Origin: Nemopilema nomurai
Taxonomy: Eukaryota > Cnidaria > Scyphozoa > Rhizostomeae > Rhizostomatidae
DNA length: 64,000 nucleotides
NCBI GenBank assembly: GCA_003864495.1
Contig: PEDN01001383.1
Coordinates: forward strand, 1-64,000
Direction of reading: 5' to 3'
Shown here piece by piece: positions 1 to 21,400 of this stretch. The translations under genes and the position numbers were made by a program. Below the pieces are notes generated by a model, which was not told where the DNA came from, did not search any database, and was given only the letters and a program-made list of their open reading frames with translations. The stretch's first letter is position 1; the number at the start of each line of letters is the position of its first letter.

Positions 1-139
1 CAATGGGTCACTGTGTTTTACAGTTATTTCTGCAAAACGTTTCCATTACCCAATCTTTCTTCGTAGCTGAATGCAAACTCAATGCATAATTGTTAGCGTC
101 CAAAACATTTCTGTAACACCAGATTTATTTATACTACAG

Positions 140-3100
140 TTTGAAGACGTATCACTCGAGTGTGCCTTCTATTTGCTTGGCCTGACTAAACCATTAGGCC
201 GGGACAGTGCGATTGAGGTGGCAAGGCGAATGTCTTCACTGGTAAGTCAACAGTCTCGATTTCTTTGCAAGTCAACAGTCTCAATTTTTTTGTAAGTCAA
301 CAGTCTTTCAGTATTTCTCTGTAATTTCTGGTACGTCAACTTCAATTGCGTACTCTGAGGAGTCTCGGGCGAAAAAGTACTTTTAGAATGCAAAAACGGG
401 TTCCGCTATTTCTAGCTATTGTGAAATTCTCAATTTCGTTCGTAGTCTCAGATACAAATCTCTTTCAGGTATCTGCTACTTCTCTGCAACAAAGAGATAT
501 CTAGTGTAACCAACTTCTGAAACGTATTGTCAATTACTTTGCTAAAGTGCTGAGTGTTTCTTCCCACCGTTTAGTAAATAGAAACACCGCCTGAATCAAC
601 GTGGAACTCAGGGTAGCACGGGGGATGCTTCGCTTCTCTCTAATGTCTAGGCAAAGGGTTCATTCAGTGGGGAATGATCTTACTCAGATTTGACCTTTCT
701 AAAACAAAGTTATTTGGTTGAAAATAATTTTGTGTTCTGGGCCCCTCCTTCAGGCTCACCCCTTTCTGCATTGCAGTTAAAAAGGGTTGTTTGCATTATT
801 CAGTTAATACTTCACTACTTGTTACATCATCAATAACTACCGTAGGTGAATAGTTGTGACAACCGGGGGCTGCTGGTGGGGAACTGGTCAGGTGACTACG
901 AAGGTGGAAAGTCCCCCCTCCACTGGACAAGCAGCCCTCCAATATTCGAGGAATACATGAAAGAGAAGAAGTCAGTCAAGTTTGGCCAATGCTGGGTTTT
1001 CAGTGCCTTGCTGACAACAGGTATCATTTTTGCTAAGAAAATAGAAGAGCGATTACCTAATTGAGTTTGACTTCAGCAAGAGGTATAAGAAGGCCTCAAA
1101 GAGCATGGGTGAAGACTTTGTCATGACAAACTACAAACTAACCAATGCCACAAGGGATCAGTTAACTGTGGGGCAAGGGTATTTGAGCCAAGAAACACCG
1201 AGGATTTTTTAAAGTCCAGTGTAAAAACTAAGTAAACATCGAAAATCGATGGTAGGATCAAAGAAGGTTACAGGGATTGAAAACAGCGGCAAAAGCAGGT
1301 GCTTGCAATTCGCATCCAGCTATTGCCGCTGTTTTCCAGAGGTTTTAACTTTACGGGAACGAGATCAAATGAAGATTGCAGCATGAACGCAGAGGGTGCT
1401 TTGCAGATAATGTAATTACCCTTTTTCTGCCTTAGTTTTGCGAACCATTGGAATTCCCTGTCGCTCCTTGACAAATTTCAACTCGGCACACGATACTGAC
1501 GCTAATGTCACCAAAGATATATATCTGGATGACGAAGGCAAAGAGGCCAGCGGAATGTCCTCCGACAGCATCTGGTAGGTGATCTTGTAGCCAGCCAGAC
1601 ATAAAGTTGGCATACAGTTGAAAGTATAGAACGATACTTAAACGGGGACAACAACAAATGAAGTTAAAAAGTGACCAAAATCTCCACAGTGCAAAAAAAC
1701 GCAATCATACAACCTAGCACTAAGATTCTTAACTTGTCGTTTGAAGACATTCCAAATAAAACGTCTCTCAAAACATGCTCCTGATGTTATTTTGTGAGCA
1801 TATGAAACTCTGAATAGCAACATCGCTAAATTTACAACAGTTTTTACAACAAGCTAGTTAAGATGTTCAAAGATAATGGTAGATGTGACGTTTTTTGAAG
1901 CATATGGTGAAGATAGTAGACATTAAATGACATAGATGACAACAAAGTAACAGCAAAACTTTGCCGCAGGAACTTCCACTGTTGGAATGACGCTTGGATG
2001 GCTAGGCCTGATCTCAAGCCAGGCTATGGCGGCTGGCAGGCAGTAGATGCAACCCCTCAGGAACGAAGCGAAGGTAAGTTTTCTGAACCTGAATCATGAT
2101 AGAAGGCTCCAAATTCTATAAGATTTGATTTATTTCCCCGACAATACTTTACGACTAAACCTTCCTAGTGCGGCCAGTATAAGTTTGAAATCATTTGATT
2201 CTACGAAGAGAAAGATACAGCCTCGGTAGGAGAAAAAGGCATGAAAATAAAAGCAAGACAAATAAGCTTTTAGTGCAACCTTGTTGACCATATGGCAAAA
2301 AAGATAGATATGACGGCTTAGCGATCTAATATAGTTTTATAGAAGCAGCCACGCTAATCATGCCATTCCAAATCACTAGTTCAATGTCAGAGTTTGATTT
2401 TTCATTCGTGACAAAAGCATGATGATCATTACAAGAAGGGCTGAAGTCAACACGCGAAGGCGATCACATGTTCCAGTAGGAAGACGGTGCGTCGTGGGTC
2501 GCTGCTATGAAACTGATCACAGGTTTCAGCAGAAGACGGCGCGTCGTTAATCGCTGCTATGAAACTGATCACATGTTTCAGAAGAAAGACCAGAGCCTTG
2601 ATTCACTTGGCTGATATCTTTAGATAGCGCCGACGATTGGGTCCACACCACGTTTAGCTATGCCTACTCCCCTTAAATAAGGCCAGGTGCCTCCTTTGAT
2701 GCCAAATTGCACGGCTCATTTTGGTTCATTTTGTAGGCAAGTACCAATGTGGACCATGCAGCTTGCGGGCCATCAAGGAGGGTGACGTCGCGCTACCCCA
2801 TGATGGCAAATTCATACTGGCAGAAGTCAACAGCGACATATTGTACCACAACAAGGATGAGAACGGCAAGTGGGAAGTCGTGCAAGTCAACAGGACGCAT
2901 GTTGGTATGCTGGCTTTTTTAGTACATGCTACTTCAAGCCTCTTGCAAAACAATCGCTCTTCTTGTTTGATAACGGGCCGGTTCTTATAGCTTCTGGCTA
3001 CTGTTAGTGCTGCGTCCTTTCTAGAAATCGAACCAAACTGTTGTTTATGTTTTCCACCGAGGCCTCATACAACGCCGGTCAAAATTGTTGGAACACTAAC

Positions 3101-5585
3101 GACAATTTGTTGTCCTGCTGCTAAACAAAGCGACATTTATGCGCCTAGCCTTTTTCCCTAGATTGACTGGACGCTGAACTTTGTAACCAACATTTTTGGG
3201 GGATGGGGAGGAGGGGGCTGATAGCCATTGGCACGTCAAACAAAATAAAAGCGCAAAACAGAGGAAAATACTGAGATGTTCCAAGGACTTTTTGTAGGCT
3301 TTGTAATAATTTGCTGACGTGTTGATTGCGGGGTAGGACGTATTCTACCTCTACGTAACAGCAAACCAGACTCTTAATAATTATATATTCAACCGCAAAA
3401 TATTATTCTATTCAAAAGGCAAGAAGATAAGCACCAAAGCTGTCGGGAAGAGGTCAAGAGAAGACATCACAAATGAGTACAAATTTCAAGAAGGCTCTGT
3501 ACTCGAAAGAGCTTCAGTGAGGAAGGCAATGGACATTGCAGGTAACAAGCACGTGAGAAGCACGCCGAGGACGCTCGAAATGAAGGTGAAGCCGAGAAAT
3601 GCCGCCATTGAGATAGGAGACGACATTACCATAGACCTGTTCTTGAAGAACACAGGGCAACAAGGCCTCAGCCTCAAACTGACAGTCGGGGGAAACGTTG
3701 TGAGATACAATGGGGTAGCGAAAGGCGAGCTGAAAAACAAACGAAAGAATGAAGATATTAGAGCCGGGGAAGGTAGGGCGTCTTGATGTACAAGAGTCAT
3801 CGGTAGCTACTTGTGTCATTTGACACATATGACAATGTCAGTGATCTGTAGCTATTTATAATGGCTTTGGGGAGGATATTGTCTTTGACAATCTAAACAG
3901 CATCCCACAGATTTCTAAATATGTAGTCGGTAGAAGAGAGGGACAGTACGGATAAATGGCTTGGCCTCGAGTGCTGGCTTGAAAGCATGACCCGATAGCT
4001 CAGCGGTAGAGCACTTGACGTACGAAGTCAGGGGTCGTGAGTTCCAGTCTTGCTCAGGTCGGTTATTTTTCCGCATTCTCTATGATTCCTCTTAAGAAAT
4101 CCTGTTGCCTATGACTCTGAATTTTTCAAATGCAATCTTTTTCGCAGAGAAAACGGTAACAGTCAGCTTTGCAGCAAGAGAGTACATGGGACACTTGAAT
4201 GAATACTCCTTCGTTCGATTGTACGTAACCTGCACTGCGCAGGAGACAATGCAGGTTTGCACATCAAGCAAGGTCTTGGAGATTAAGAAGCCGGAATTGA
4301 AGTTCACTGGCGTGCCAAGTCAAGCTCAGTTCGGGAAGCCACTTACACTGAGGGCTTGTGTTGAGAACCCACTGGAGGATGCATTGGAGGATGGGGAGAT
4401 GCATCTGGATGGAACGTTGATGAAGGAGAGAATTACAACAAAGATAAGGTGGGGGTGTTAAAGGGAATGTCAGTTTAAAACAGTACGTGAGATAAACCAA
4501 ATGATTGAGAGGAGCTTCCACTTGACTCATACTTGAACCTGTCATGATAATGATTTTGCTAACGATAATGAATTGGAGTTTTGTAGGAAAATCGTTATCG
4601 TCCAGTGAGAACAATTCGTTCGGAAAATGGGAAAATTCTGTAGCTACTAATTCATCTTTTGATGTCAATTTTTTCATTTTAGGAAAATTGATGGAAAAAG
4701 CTCATCAGAAGTGGAAATCAAGCTGACACCAAATGTAAGTAAATTTGGAATTAAGGCAAGAAAGTTTTTATTAATGATATCATGTTTATAAGTTTACGTA
4801 TGTATTTAGGTCAAGTTCAGACCCTTGAGAAGGGATATTATGATATTGTAAAGATTTCGATGCTATGCATTTTATTGTTCATCCAAACAAAATTAGACCA
4901 ACGATGCACTGATACAATTCTAGATACAAAACACGAGAATCTCCTCCGCATTAGCACAACAAAATCTTCCGCAAATGCAGGAGACATTGATGCAAAGATA
5001 CCGTAAATCCTCGAATTGGCCCCCCCCTCGAATTGCCCCCCCCCCCTTGAATAGGCCACCACCCTAGAGCTACAAATTGTCAATAAGCCTCCCCTCGAAT
5101 AAGCCCCCCTCGATTTGTTGATTTTTGAATCCTGAGGTTGCCTTTGGCATTTTAGTGAATTACCACAAAAATTTATATTTTTGTTAATAATTTGATAAAA
5201 TGTTACTTTATACTTAGGCTATTTTTTATATTATGAAACGAAGAAATTTCAAAAATCATATTTTTATGTGACATGTTTCAAAAAATTTTATAAGCTCCCC
5301 TCGAATAAGCCCCCATCCAAAAATATCAAAAATAAATAAGCCCCCAGGGGGCTAATTCGAGGATTTACGGTATGCATGTATTTGCGGATAAACTGACTAA
5401 TAGATATGTGTGCTTTCACTACAAAGTAAATATCATTCGTAAATATCATTCGTAAATATCATTCTTCTAAACGCACTTCTCTTGTCAATCTTTAGACCAA
5501 ACCCGGCACAAGAAGCTTACTGGCCACATTCAACTCAAAACAACTGGCAGGGCTCCAAACGTCCCTGAAGTTTGAAGTCTTGTGA
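140..5585 (+). CDS. Transglutaminase (protein-glutamine gamma-glutamyltransferase), 5' end missing
   Basis: Exons: 140-241, 846-1020, 1436-1574, 1970-2073, 2737-2904, 3419-3772, 4148-4448, 4683-4734, 5496-5585 (TGA 5583-5585). All join in phase and give 494 residues. Members are about 690 aa, so the N-terminal beta-sandwich lies upstream of the window. The enzyme makes Ca2+-dependent Gln-Lys isopeptide crosslinks between proteins. Seen directly: the active-site motif GQCWVF (Cys codon 990-992), NFHCWND (His codon 1977-1979), [11 protein letters not shown] (Asp codon 2046-2048), and the Trp of VGNWSGDY that stabilises the transition state. The triad is complete, so catalysis is expected, unlike band 4.2-type dead paralogues. 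The exons from 3419 on encode the two C-terminal beta-barrels, starting near KKISTKAVG. The subtype is not assignable. It is tail-to-tail with ecdysoneless. Confidence 0.93.
310..420 (+). repeat. Fragment of a dispersed repeat (copy 1 of 3)
   Basis: The stretch around GCGTACTCTGAGGAGTCTCG followed by an AAAAAGTACTTTT run matches, with substitutions, a segment at 63590-63650 and the reverse complement of 16490-16530. It lies in the first visible transglutaminase intron. It looks like the remnant of a mobile element. Only the best-preserved copy (16448-16610) keeps an open frame. Confidence 0.5.
2462..2600 (+). repeat. Short tandem duplication, 52-53 bp unit
   Basis: GATCACA words occur at 2462, 2515 and 2567, each followed by a similar GAAGACGG(T/C)GCGTCGT segment and GCTGCTATGAAAC. 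About two and a half copies lie inside a transglutaminase intron. No function is apparent. Confidence 0.7.
3936..4086 (+). mobile_element. tRNA-derived SINE (copy 1)
   Basis: A tRNA-like core (CCCGATAGCTCAGCGGTAGA, box A) with a decayed box B (GTGAGTTCCAGTC) sits behind a 50-bp leader that is shared with the copy at 37022. Similarity continues into the tail GTTATTTTTC. The acceptor stem does not pair, and the same unit recurs elsewhere in the window, so this is a SINE rather than a working tRNA gene. It lies in a transglutaminase intron. Confidence 0.7.
5001..5370. mobile_element. TA-flanked MITE with perfect 17-bp terminal inverted repeats
   Basis: The element begins CCGTAAATCCTCGAATT and ends with its exact reverse complement; TA flanks both sides (4999-5000 and 5371-5372). 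Both arms carry repeated CCTCGAAT(T/AAG)GCCCCCC words. It is 370 bp with no coding capacity. TA duplication suggests mobilisation by a Tc1/mariner-type transposase. It lies in the last transglutaminase intron. Confidence 0.85.
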
Positions 5586-5974
5586 ACTCAAAGCTAGTGA
5601 CCACGAACACTTACTTTCAGATTATTTTCATATTTGATTTTATTAGGGTATGTTCAAATCAGAGTATCACTGCATTTTCAAACATCAATAGCTCATGATG
5701 ACATAATTCCTTTTGGCTCAGCAAATATTAATAGCAAATGTTTATGCTTTCAATATAAGCCACGATATGGCTATGAAATGCTCAAATCTAATATAATGCT
5801 ATTTGATTTAGACAAATAAGCACTGGTGCTTAGAGATAAAAAAAATAAACTAACAAAAAGTTGTAGTGAAAATCTCTTGTAGTTTAATAGCTGTGTTGCG
5901 GATGTTATATTTAGAATAGATACAGAAATGTTACACAATCTATCAAAATGATGAAAAAACAGTTGACAACCTGG
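5586..5974. other. Convergent 3' intergenic gap
   Basis: This is the gap between the stop of the transglutaminase (+) and the stop of ecdysoneless (-). It is AT-rich and presumably holds both 3' UTRs. I see no further gene or repeat. Confidence 0.6.
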
Positions 5975-15129
<9,155 letters not shown>

Positions 15130-15513
15130 GGCTCTCTATAAACCTCTATTCAATGTAGTCTCACTTCGGCTCAAACAGATTCTGTGACGTAATCACGACT
15201 GTCGCGCCATTTTCAACCCACCGCGACTGTCGCGCCCCCAATAATTGCCCAACCGCAATTGGGCAGCCCGCAAAAATAATTGCTAAAAGAACGCGGGATG
15301 ATCATAACAAGCTAGAACTTACAATCTCTGCCAAAAATCTTGGAACATCATGTTTCGCTCAAGGTGCAAAATCCCCTCTCCCCGCAAACAATGTTGCGTA
15401 AGTGAATAATCCTAAAAACATAAGTGAAGACTTCCATATACCTCTGGCTTTCATCGAACGATAAAACATTGTTTGAGAGGCCAAAGGGGTTGCAACAACC
15501 AAGAAGACACGGG

Positions 15514-15823
15514 CATAGGCGCCGACTTTTATTTTTCCCAGGGGGGGCTCAAAATTTAAATTTAAAAAAAATTTAAAAAAGTTAAAAGGTAGAGAAATTA
15601 CCTGTCGCTTTAATAACATAATACAACATATGTAGTATGTATAATAACAAAACAAAACATTTTAATAAAGCAGATATAACATCATGGTCTTCAGTATCAT
15701 CAGTTCAATTCTTTGATTGATTTCAAACGAAATTCCCAGGGGGGGCTGAGCCCCCCCCCCCCCCCATAGCAATTCCCAGGGGGGGCTCGAGCCCCCAAAG
15801 CCCCCACGTAGTCGGCGCCTATG
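15514..15823. mobile_element. hAT-like MITE with 8-bp target duplication
   Basis: The termini are CATAGGCGCCGACT and its exact inverse AGTCGGCGCCTATG. Identical 8-bp direct repeats GACACGGG flank it (15506-15513 and 15824-15831). An 8-bp duplication is typical of hAT elements. The 310-bp body contains two copies of a CCCAGGGGGGGCT motif and no transposase. The intact termini and duplication suggest a fairly recent insertion. Confidence 0.85.
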
Positions 15824-16447
15824 GACACGGGCATAGAACGGGGGTCGCAAAATCACAGAATCTCACAGCGTTCCAATTACTTTTGGCAGAGATAGTAGGT
15901 ATTGTTCTGCACATTTTTGCAGACACTCTTAAGGGGATTTCTCGTGCGAGGAGCCAAATGTATCATTCAATCTAGTCTTGGCCTAAGCTAATGATTCTGT
16001 CATTAAATTCTTCTTAAAAAGCACTTGGTACGCCAAAACAGAATGAGAAACTCTCTTTCTCTCAGGCAACAACGGAGTATAATGAAGTCCAAGATGAATC
16101 AAATCCAGTGCTATGGACAAGTGGCACAAGGCCAGTCAGATAACACCTTAATCCAAATGTTAACACTTATTCATCTATTCCCCATCTACACGTACATTAC
16201 ACCATAGACCCCTAAATCAATTCTGAATACCAAAATAAATGGCACAGCTCACATTGCCCAATGAAAACAATTACCGCAGCGAAGTAGCCTTCGACAGACT
16301 GCGGAGGAGGGGAGATGACAGCGAACATAGGTTTCATAAGTCAATGTTGGTGTCAAAACGATTGTGCTGATTCGATTTTTTTAATAAATAGTGTAACTTG
16401 CATAAGCACAAGGGCATTTTGTAGGTCGCTTTTTTGTTCTCAGTATT

Positions 16448-16610
16448 TCACAATTGCGGCGGAGAAATACTCTTAACAAAATCAAGTACTTCTTCGTCCG
16501 ACAGCTCCTCAGTGTATGCAACTATCGGAAAAGAACCAAACACTGACAAAATAAAAAGCCAGTTGCGGATTGAGGAGCGAATGACTGATGATACGTGATG
16601 ATATATACAG
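16448..16610 (-). repeat. Fragment of a dispersed repeat with an open frame (copy 2 of 3)
   Basis: The minus strand reads VFGSFPIVAYTEELSDEEVL and then stops after SPPQL. The same DNA, with decay, occurs at 310-420 and 63520-63670 on the plus strand. Conservation of the acidic EELSDEEVL frame suggests the coding end of a transposon or of a multicopy gene. I do not recognise the family. A MITE is inserted next to it at 16608. Confidence 0.5.
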
Positions 16611-17035
16611 TAAGTCCCCGCATATAAGAAACGTACATATAAGAAACTACAGCCTGCCAGCACAGAGAATATTTTCTTCTCTATAAGAAACCAGCCAGAC
16701 TCATGTTTCCCCAATTTCTTATAAATGTTGCTAAATGGAGAAAATCTTTTAACAAAATTTAAACTTTTTCTGAGAAACTAGATTTGTTTAAAGATATCCA
16801 GTATTTTTTACTTATTTTATCCATACTCATCTTTTAGGGTATCCTTTGTTACAATGAAACATGTTCCTTGAATTCATAAAGATGTTTTTTTCACAAGAAA
16901 GCCTTCCATAAAAAGAAAATTTCTTAATGAACATATAAGAAACCAGCCAGCCTGATTTGAAAATATTTTCTTACGTATAAGAAACTCAACAGCCTGCTTT
17001 GAAAATCTGAGTTTCTTATATGCGTGGACTTACTA
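16608..17035. mobile_element. TA-flanked MITE with TATAAGAAAC subterminal words
   Basis: Starts CAGTAAGTCCCCGCATATAA and ends TTATATGCGTGGACTTACTA, an imperfect inverted repeat; TA lies on each side (16606-16607, 17036-17037). The words TATAAGAAAC recur at least five times inside. 428 bp and non-coding. The CAGT terminus and TA site resemble Tc1/mariner elements. Confidence 0.8.
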
Positions 17036-18440
17036 TAGGTACATGATTCTATGCAGAGCGCATGACTGGCTGTCTAATAACCAAGTTCTCCGTGAGAGCA
17101 GCAGAGGGAAGTAAAAATTTGACGCTATTGAAGGATATGTATGTCACTAGATAGTTTGCTAATGAAATTTAATGTTACAAAGCACTAGGGAAATGAATGA
17201 ATAACAAAATAAAGTTAACTCTCCAAGGTCGAAAATTACGGGTGCAATTCGCAAGCACAAATCAATATAAAACATTGTAGAAACAGCCTTACCCCTATGA
17301 AAATTTGCTATGTCTAAATAGCCAGCAAACTCGAAAACTAACAATTACTAACATTGTATTGCATGACATTTAACCCGCAATCGACCATTTACATATTATA
17401 CAACAAAGGGAAAAACTTACAAACATGGAAATTCACATAACAAATTCTAATACTAAAAGATAAAGAATAACTGATACAATTGACTCGTATATTAGGATGT
17501 GACTAGGCAGGTAAAAGATTTCCAGGCAATCTACTCTGGATGTAGCAAGACAGTTTTAGGCACATACTTTCAATTATTTTTGCCTGTTAAAGTGTTGCTT
17601 AACTGGAAAACGTTCAAGGTATGCGAAACAAGGGTTAGAGGATGTATCAGAAATCCTTGGAAGAAAGAGTAAGGAGAGCTGCACCAACGCCAAACTGTGA
17701 AATGGGCCTAAATTACATGGTTTCAAGAACTCCATTTGATGAACAGTTTGATTACGCTTAACAAATACACTAAAAGATAGTGAATGGCAGACTCCCGAAA
17801 GGAGCTGAGGAAAGTTAACCTTTCAAACCCGAAAAAAGGCTGATACACTAAAATGACCACCTACGGCATAAATATACTCTACAGCATCAGGATCCAAAAT
17901 AAACATAACTTCCTAGAAGTTATTTGAAGTTAGTAAGGTTAAGGTTGCGACAAGCGATTTAAGGAAGAGACCAAGTACAAAATGAGATACGATATTGCAC
18001 TTTCCCAGCATTTCAAAGCAGCAAACAAAAAGCATCTTTGTTGGTTAACTAGGACTGCTTTCTCTTACCGCAATTCAACTAATTTCAACCTACAGATTTT
18101 CTTAAAAAGCCTCTGACAGTTAGGGTGGAAATTTTAAAGGATAATTGCATGCATCATTTGCTTCATATTCAGGCCATGTTTTCACTTGGCTCCTTTTATC
18201 TCCTTGCCACCTTATGATAACTTGCTTGACATAAAAACGAGACTGCGCCTCCACAGCGCGCATCCATCTGTACTGGTAATAGTCGTAATGCTGCGCAACA
18301 GCATCCACGTGGTACTTACATCCCCGCCATTACAATTTAGAGCAACAACTTTGTAAATATTCACCGCTCATATCAAAATAATATATACATCTTAAAAGGA
18401 CACACAATTTCACTGTATTTCAAACAGTCCTTATCATAAA

Positions 18441-21400
18441 CTAATAACGATAACCCTTCGACGGTAATAAAGTACTAGCTTGGCCAGCATCATCCGTCTT
18501 TTTGGTCAGAGTCAAAAGCCTCTCCATTAAAAATCGTTTGTCTCTCCCTTCCTGCAAAAAATTAAGAAATCAACAGGTAAGTTTGTTGGAAGCAACAAAA
18601 GAATACTCAACACAGTCAGAGTCACTTATATCTGTATAAAAAAATTCATTGCTAATTCTGAATTTCTGGGGAATTTGCATTGCGACTTTCTTCACAAACG
18701 TAACAGGGTTACGAGCAGCAATCTGCGTATCAAACATCAAATTATACTGGTCAGAACATAGTGGAGAGTTGCTAAAATTTTAAGCGTAGTTTGTGGGAAA
18801 TCCTCTGTAACAACATTTCTACGAACATCACCGCTCAGAACTTTTTCTCTGTCTTATGAAAATGTAAATATGTAACAAGGAGAAAGTTCTTACCATGACC
18901 AGCTGATCTTTAAGCATTTCAATCATGCGCTCATGGGCTGTCGTCATGGAGCGGAAATAATATAACAGCAAACTGAAACGAGACAAACATGCTGAGAATG
19001 ATGAAGCCTCGTTTCTCAAGGCAAATAGCCTCGGTTACATTTCTCTTGTCTTTGAAACAGGCAAAAACGTCGTGACAATAGTCAGCACTGAGATAAATAT
19101 TCCTTTTGCGTGTATGGAGAGAAAATTCGTATCGAAAGGCAATGTATGGCTTTGACGAGATGTAGAAACCCTTAAGATTAATCAGCAACGAAGCACAGCA
19201 CATTGGAAGTTTAAGCAGAAGTTGCAGCCTCTATAAAGTCGTCCTCAAATAAAAATGCTGAATGACATGCAGGCAAGTGAACATAAAAGCCCCTTATGCA
19301 TAGTTTAGTCAGAGAAGTAATAACGAAGATTATGCCATCAAGAAATGAGCAAATTTGAAGGTAAGAAATAAAAAAGATAAGAAGAATATTTAAGGATTCA
19401 GAAATTAGTAGATACAAAGGTACTTTCAGCCCACTTCCACAAGTATTGTTGCGCATGTGAGTTTAGCACAGCAACAGCAACACTGGTATCTAGAGAAGAC
19501 AATCAAAGAATTCGAGACTTACCATATGACTATGAGAATTGGAACAAGGAATGCAGGTGTTTCCACAAAATTCATTATTTCTGATAAAACTGTTGGCCAG
19601 GTCTTGATTCTCACTGCTATGATGTCAAACATTTGCTTGCCAGGGTCACATGCAAAGTTTCTGTTGGAGAAAAACAATAGTGGAATAAAATTTGCGTGTG
19701 GTAAGAGAAATCGACTTGAGGGCCTTAGAGTATTATTAGGTGGCCTTTCCAGCAATACGAATATCTTTATTCTGATTGCATCAGCAAATAAATGCCGAAG
19801 CGTACAAGAAGACCAGTTATTCATACCACCTTTGATCTGTTTTTGATTCCATTGGACTGAATGGTTTAGATAAAATGCCGTCACAATGTTTGATCTTTGC
19901 CTAGCACCAACTGGCAAGTGCCTCAAAAAGTCTTAAGCTGATGCCAAGGTGTTTTGCCTAAGCTTGCGTAAAATCGCATTTAGATAAATAAAACATAAAA
20001 TAAAATAATCAAAAATATTTATTCATTTGCATAGCGGCAATTCTTGCCATTGTGATTTTGTCGACATACAGGTGCTTTTAGTTAGAGGCATACAGAGACT
20101 GTTTTGGTAAAATAATGCACTGCAATAATTGACTGGATTGGTAGTTTAAAAGATTAAAAATTAATAGTTTATAAAAAAAACATTGAGCCTATCAATGTAC
20201 ATTAAACAAAACGCCAATTTTTGGTCTAACATTAAAACAGCTAGTGGTACATTAAACACCCGCATGTAAGAACCTAGGGATTTGAGAACCTTCTGGCAGA
20301 AATTTGTTTTTTTTGATACTTCAAAATATAAGAACAACTTCCAACAGGTTCATTTATGAAGTTTTTAACTATTTAATCTATATATTTTTCTCCGAAAACC
20401 AAAAAGGTAACAGCAAATTGAATTGTTAAAATGAAACTCAAAATTGACAATGTATGTTGAATTTGAACAGTTGTCATGAAACAATTACTGTTCATGAAGA
20501 TGTAACATTTCTATTTGTATTTTTGGTTTTGATTCAAACATTTTATATACAATACTAAATCATCAACCAAACGTTGTTGGTGGACTTTTGGCAACATTTG
20601 TACACTAATATAAATTTAATATGCAGAACAGACAAGATCCAATACTGTTTTCAGATAATCAACAACAATATGTCGACAACTGTAGAAATCAAGAACCTGA
20701 TTAAGAACCTATTTTACCTAAACTGTCAACAAGTACCCAATAATACATGAACCTCTTTTTCCAAATTCTGAAAAAGTTGGTTCTTACGCGCAGATTTTTA
20801 CTGTTCTCTATATTTTTAGGCAATTTGTGCTTGACCAGCCTTTGGTTGTCACAGTAAGTCTGGCGACTAGGCTGGCTGAAGGAGGAGAAACTGGAAAGCA
20901 GTAGGTTTTGGTTCAAAATTAGCTGCTATAACAGACGAGAACGATAAAGGAAATTTTCATAATCTTGTAAGGGTTAATGTGGATGCATAGCTAGCCACGA
21001 GAAGTCGTTGTTGGTGACAGGTCGATTCCTGTTCAACGTTTTTAACAGTTACATGACATCGATTCTTGTTCAACGTTCTTAACAGTGACATGTCATGGGG
21101 TGTGATGGTAACCAAGGAGTGCTCGCTAGCCAAGCGTGTTAAATCTGTTCAAATGCTTCAAGATGGGAAAATTTCAAATGATATGAACAATGTTTTACCT
21201 GTATGGTCCACAATTTGAAGTCGTCATTCTGAAAAAAGATTAGCGCTTGTTAGAAGTTGCCTTGCGGAAGAAAGGATTTTTTGTCATTATTATGGGACAA
21301 CGTCATTATGGAACTCTTTGCACAAAACAGTTGAGGCTGCACGGGATTGGGTCTACTGTTGTTAAAACCAACAAAAATATACGACAATCACACTTCATAA

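Larger units (their letters stand above)
15130..18440. other. Intergenic region between ECD 5' end and TMC 3' end
   Basis: The first 200 bases are the likely ECD promoter: GACTGTCGCGCC occurs twice (about 15200-15240), followed by several GC-rich motifs. Then come a hAT-like MITE, an ORF-bearing repeat fragment and a TA-flanked MITE, listed separately. From about 17040 to 18120 I see nothing supported. A 66-codon open frame on the minus strand ends at 18120; its reading is unlike random sequence (many aromatic residues) but has no start codon or recognisable match, so it is not called a gene. Confidence 0.5.

Noticed and set aside
3987..4062. Functional tRNA gene
   Set aside because: The box A is good, but the acceptor stem does not pair, box B is degraded and the unit recurs with the same flanks at 37022 and 48700, which is SINE behaviour.
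15662..15856. Gly-rich ORF across 15700-15800
   Set aside because: Generated by the G-rich interior of the hAT-like MITE.
18120..18317. 66-codon minus-strand ORF ending KFPP
   Set aside because: No ATG, no family match, and it lies just downstream of the TMC stop. Possibly a fragment of something, but unsupported.
18661..18725. Exon reading IAARNPVTFVKKVAMQIPQKF
   Set aside because: It lies between two TMC exons (18894 and 18551) that already join in frame with the family sequence, so it is not needed. It was left out for lack of support.
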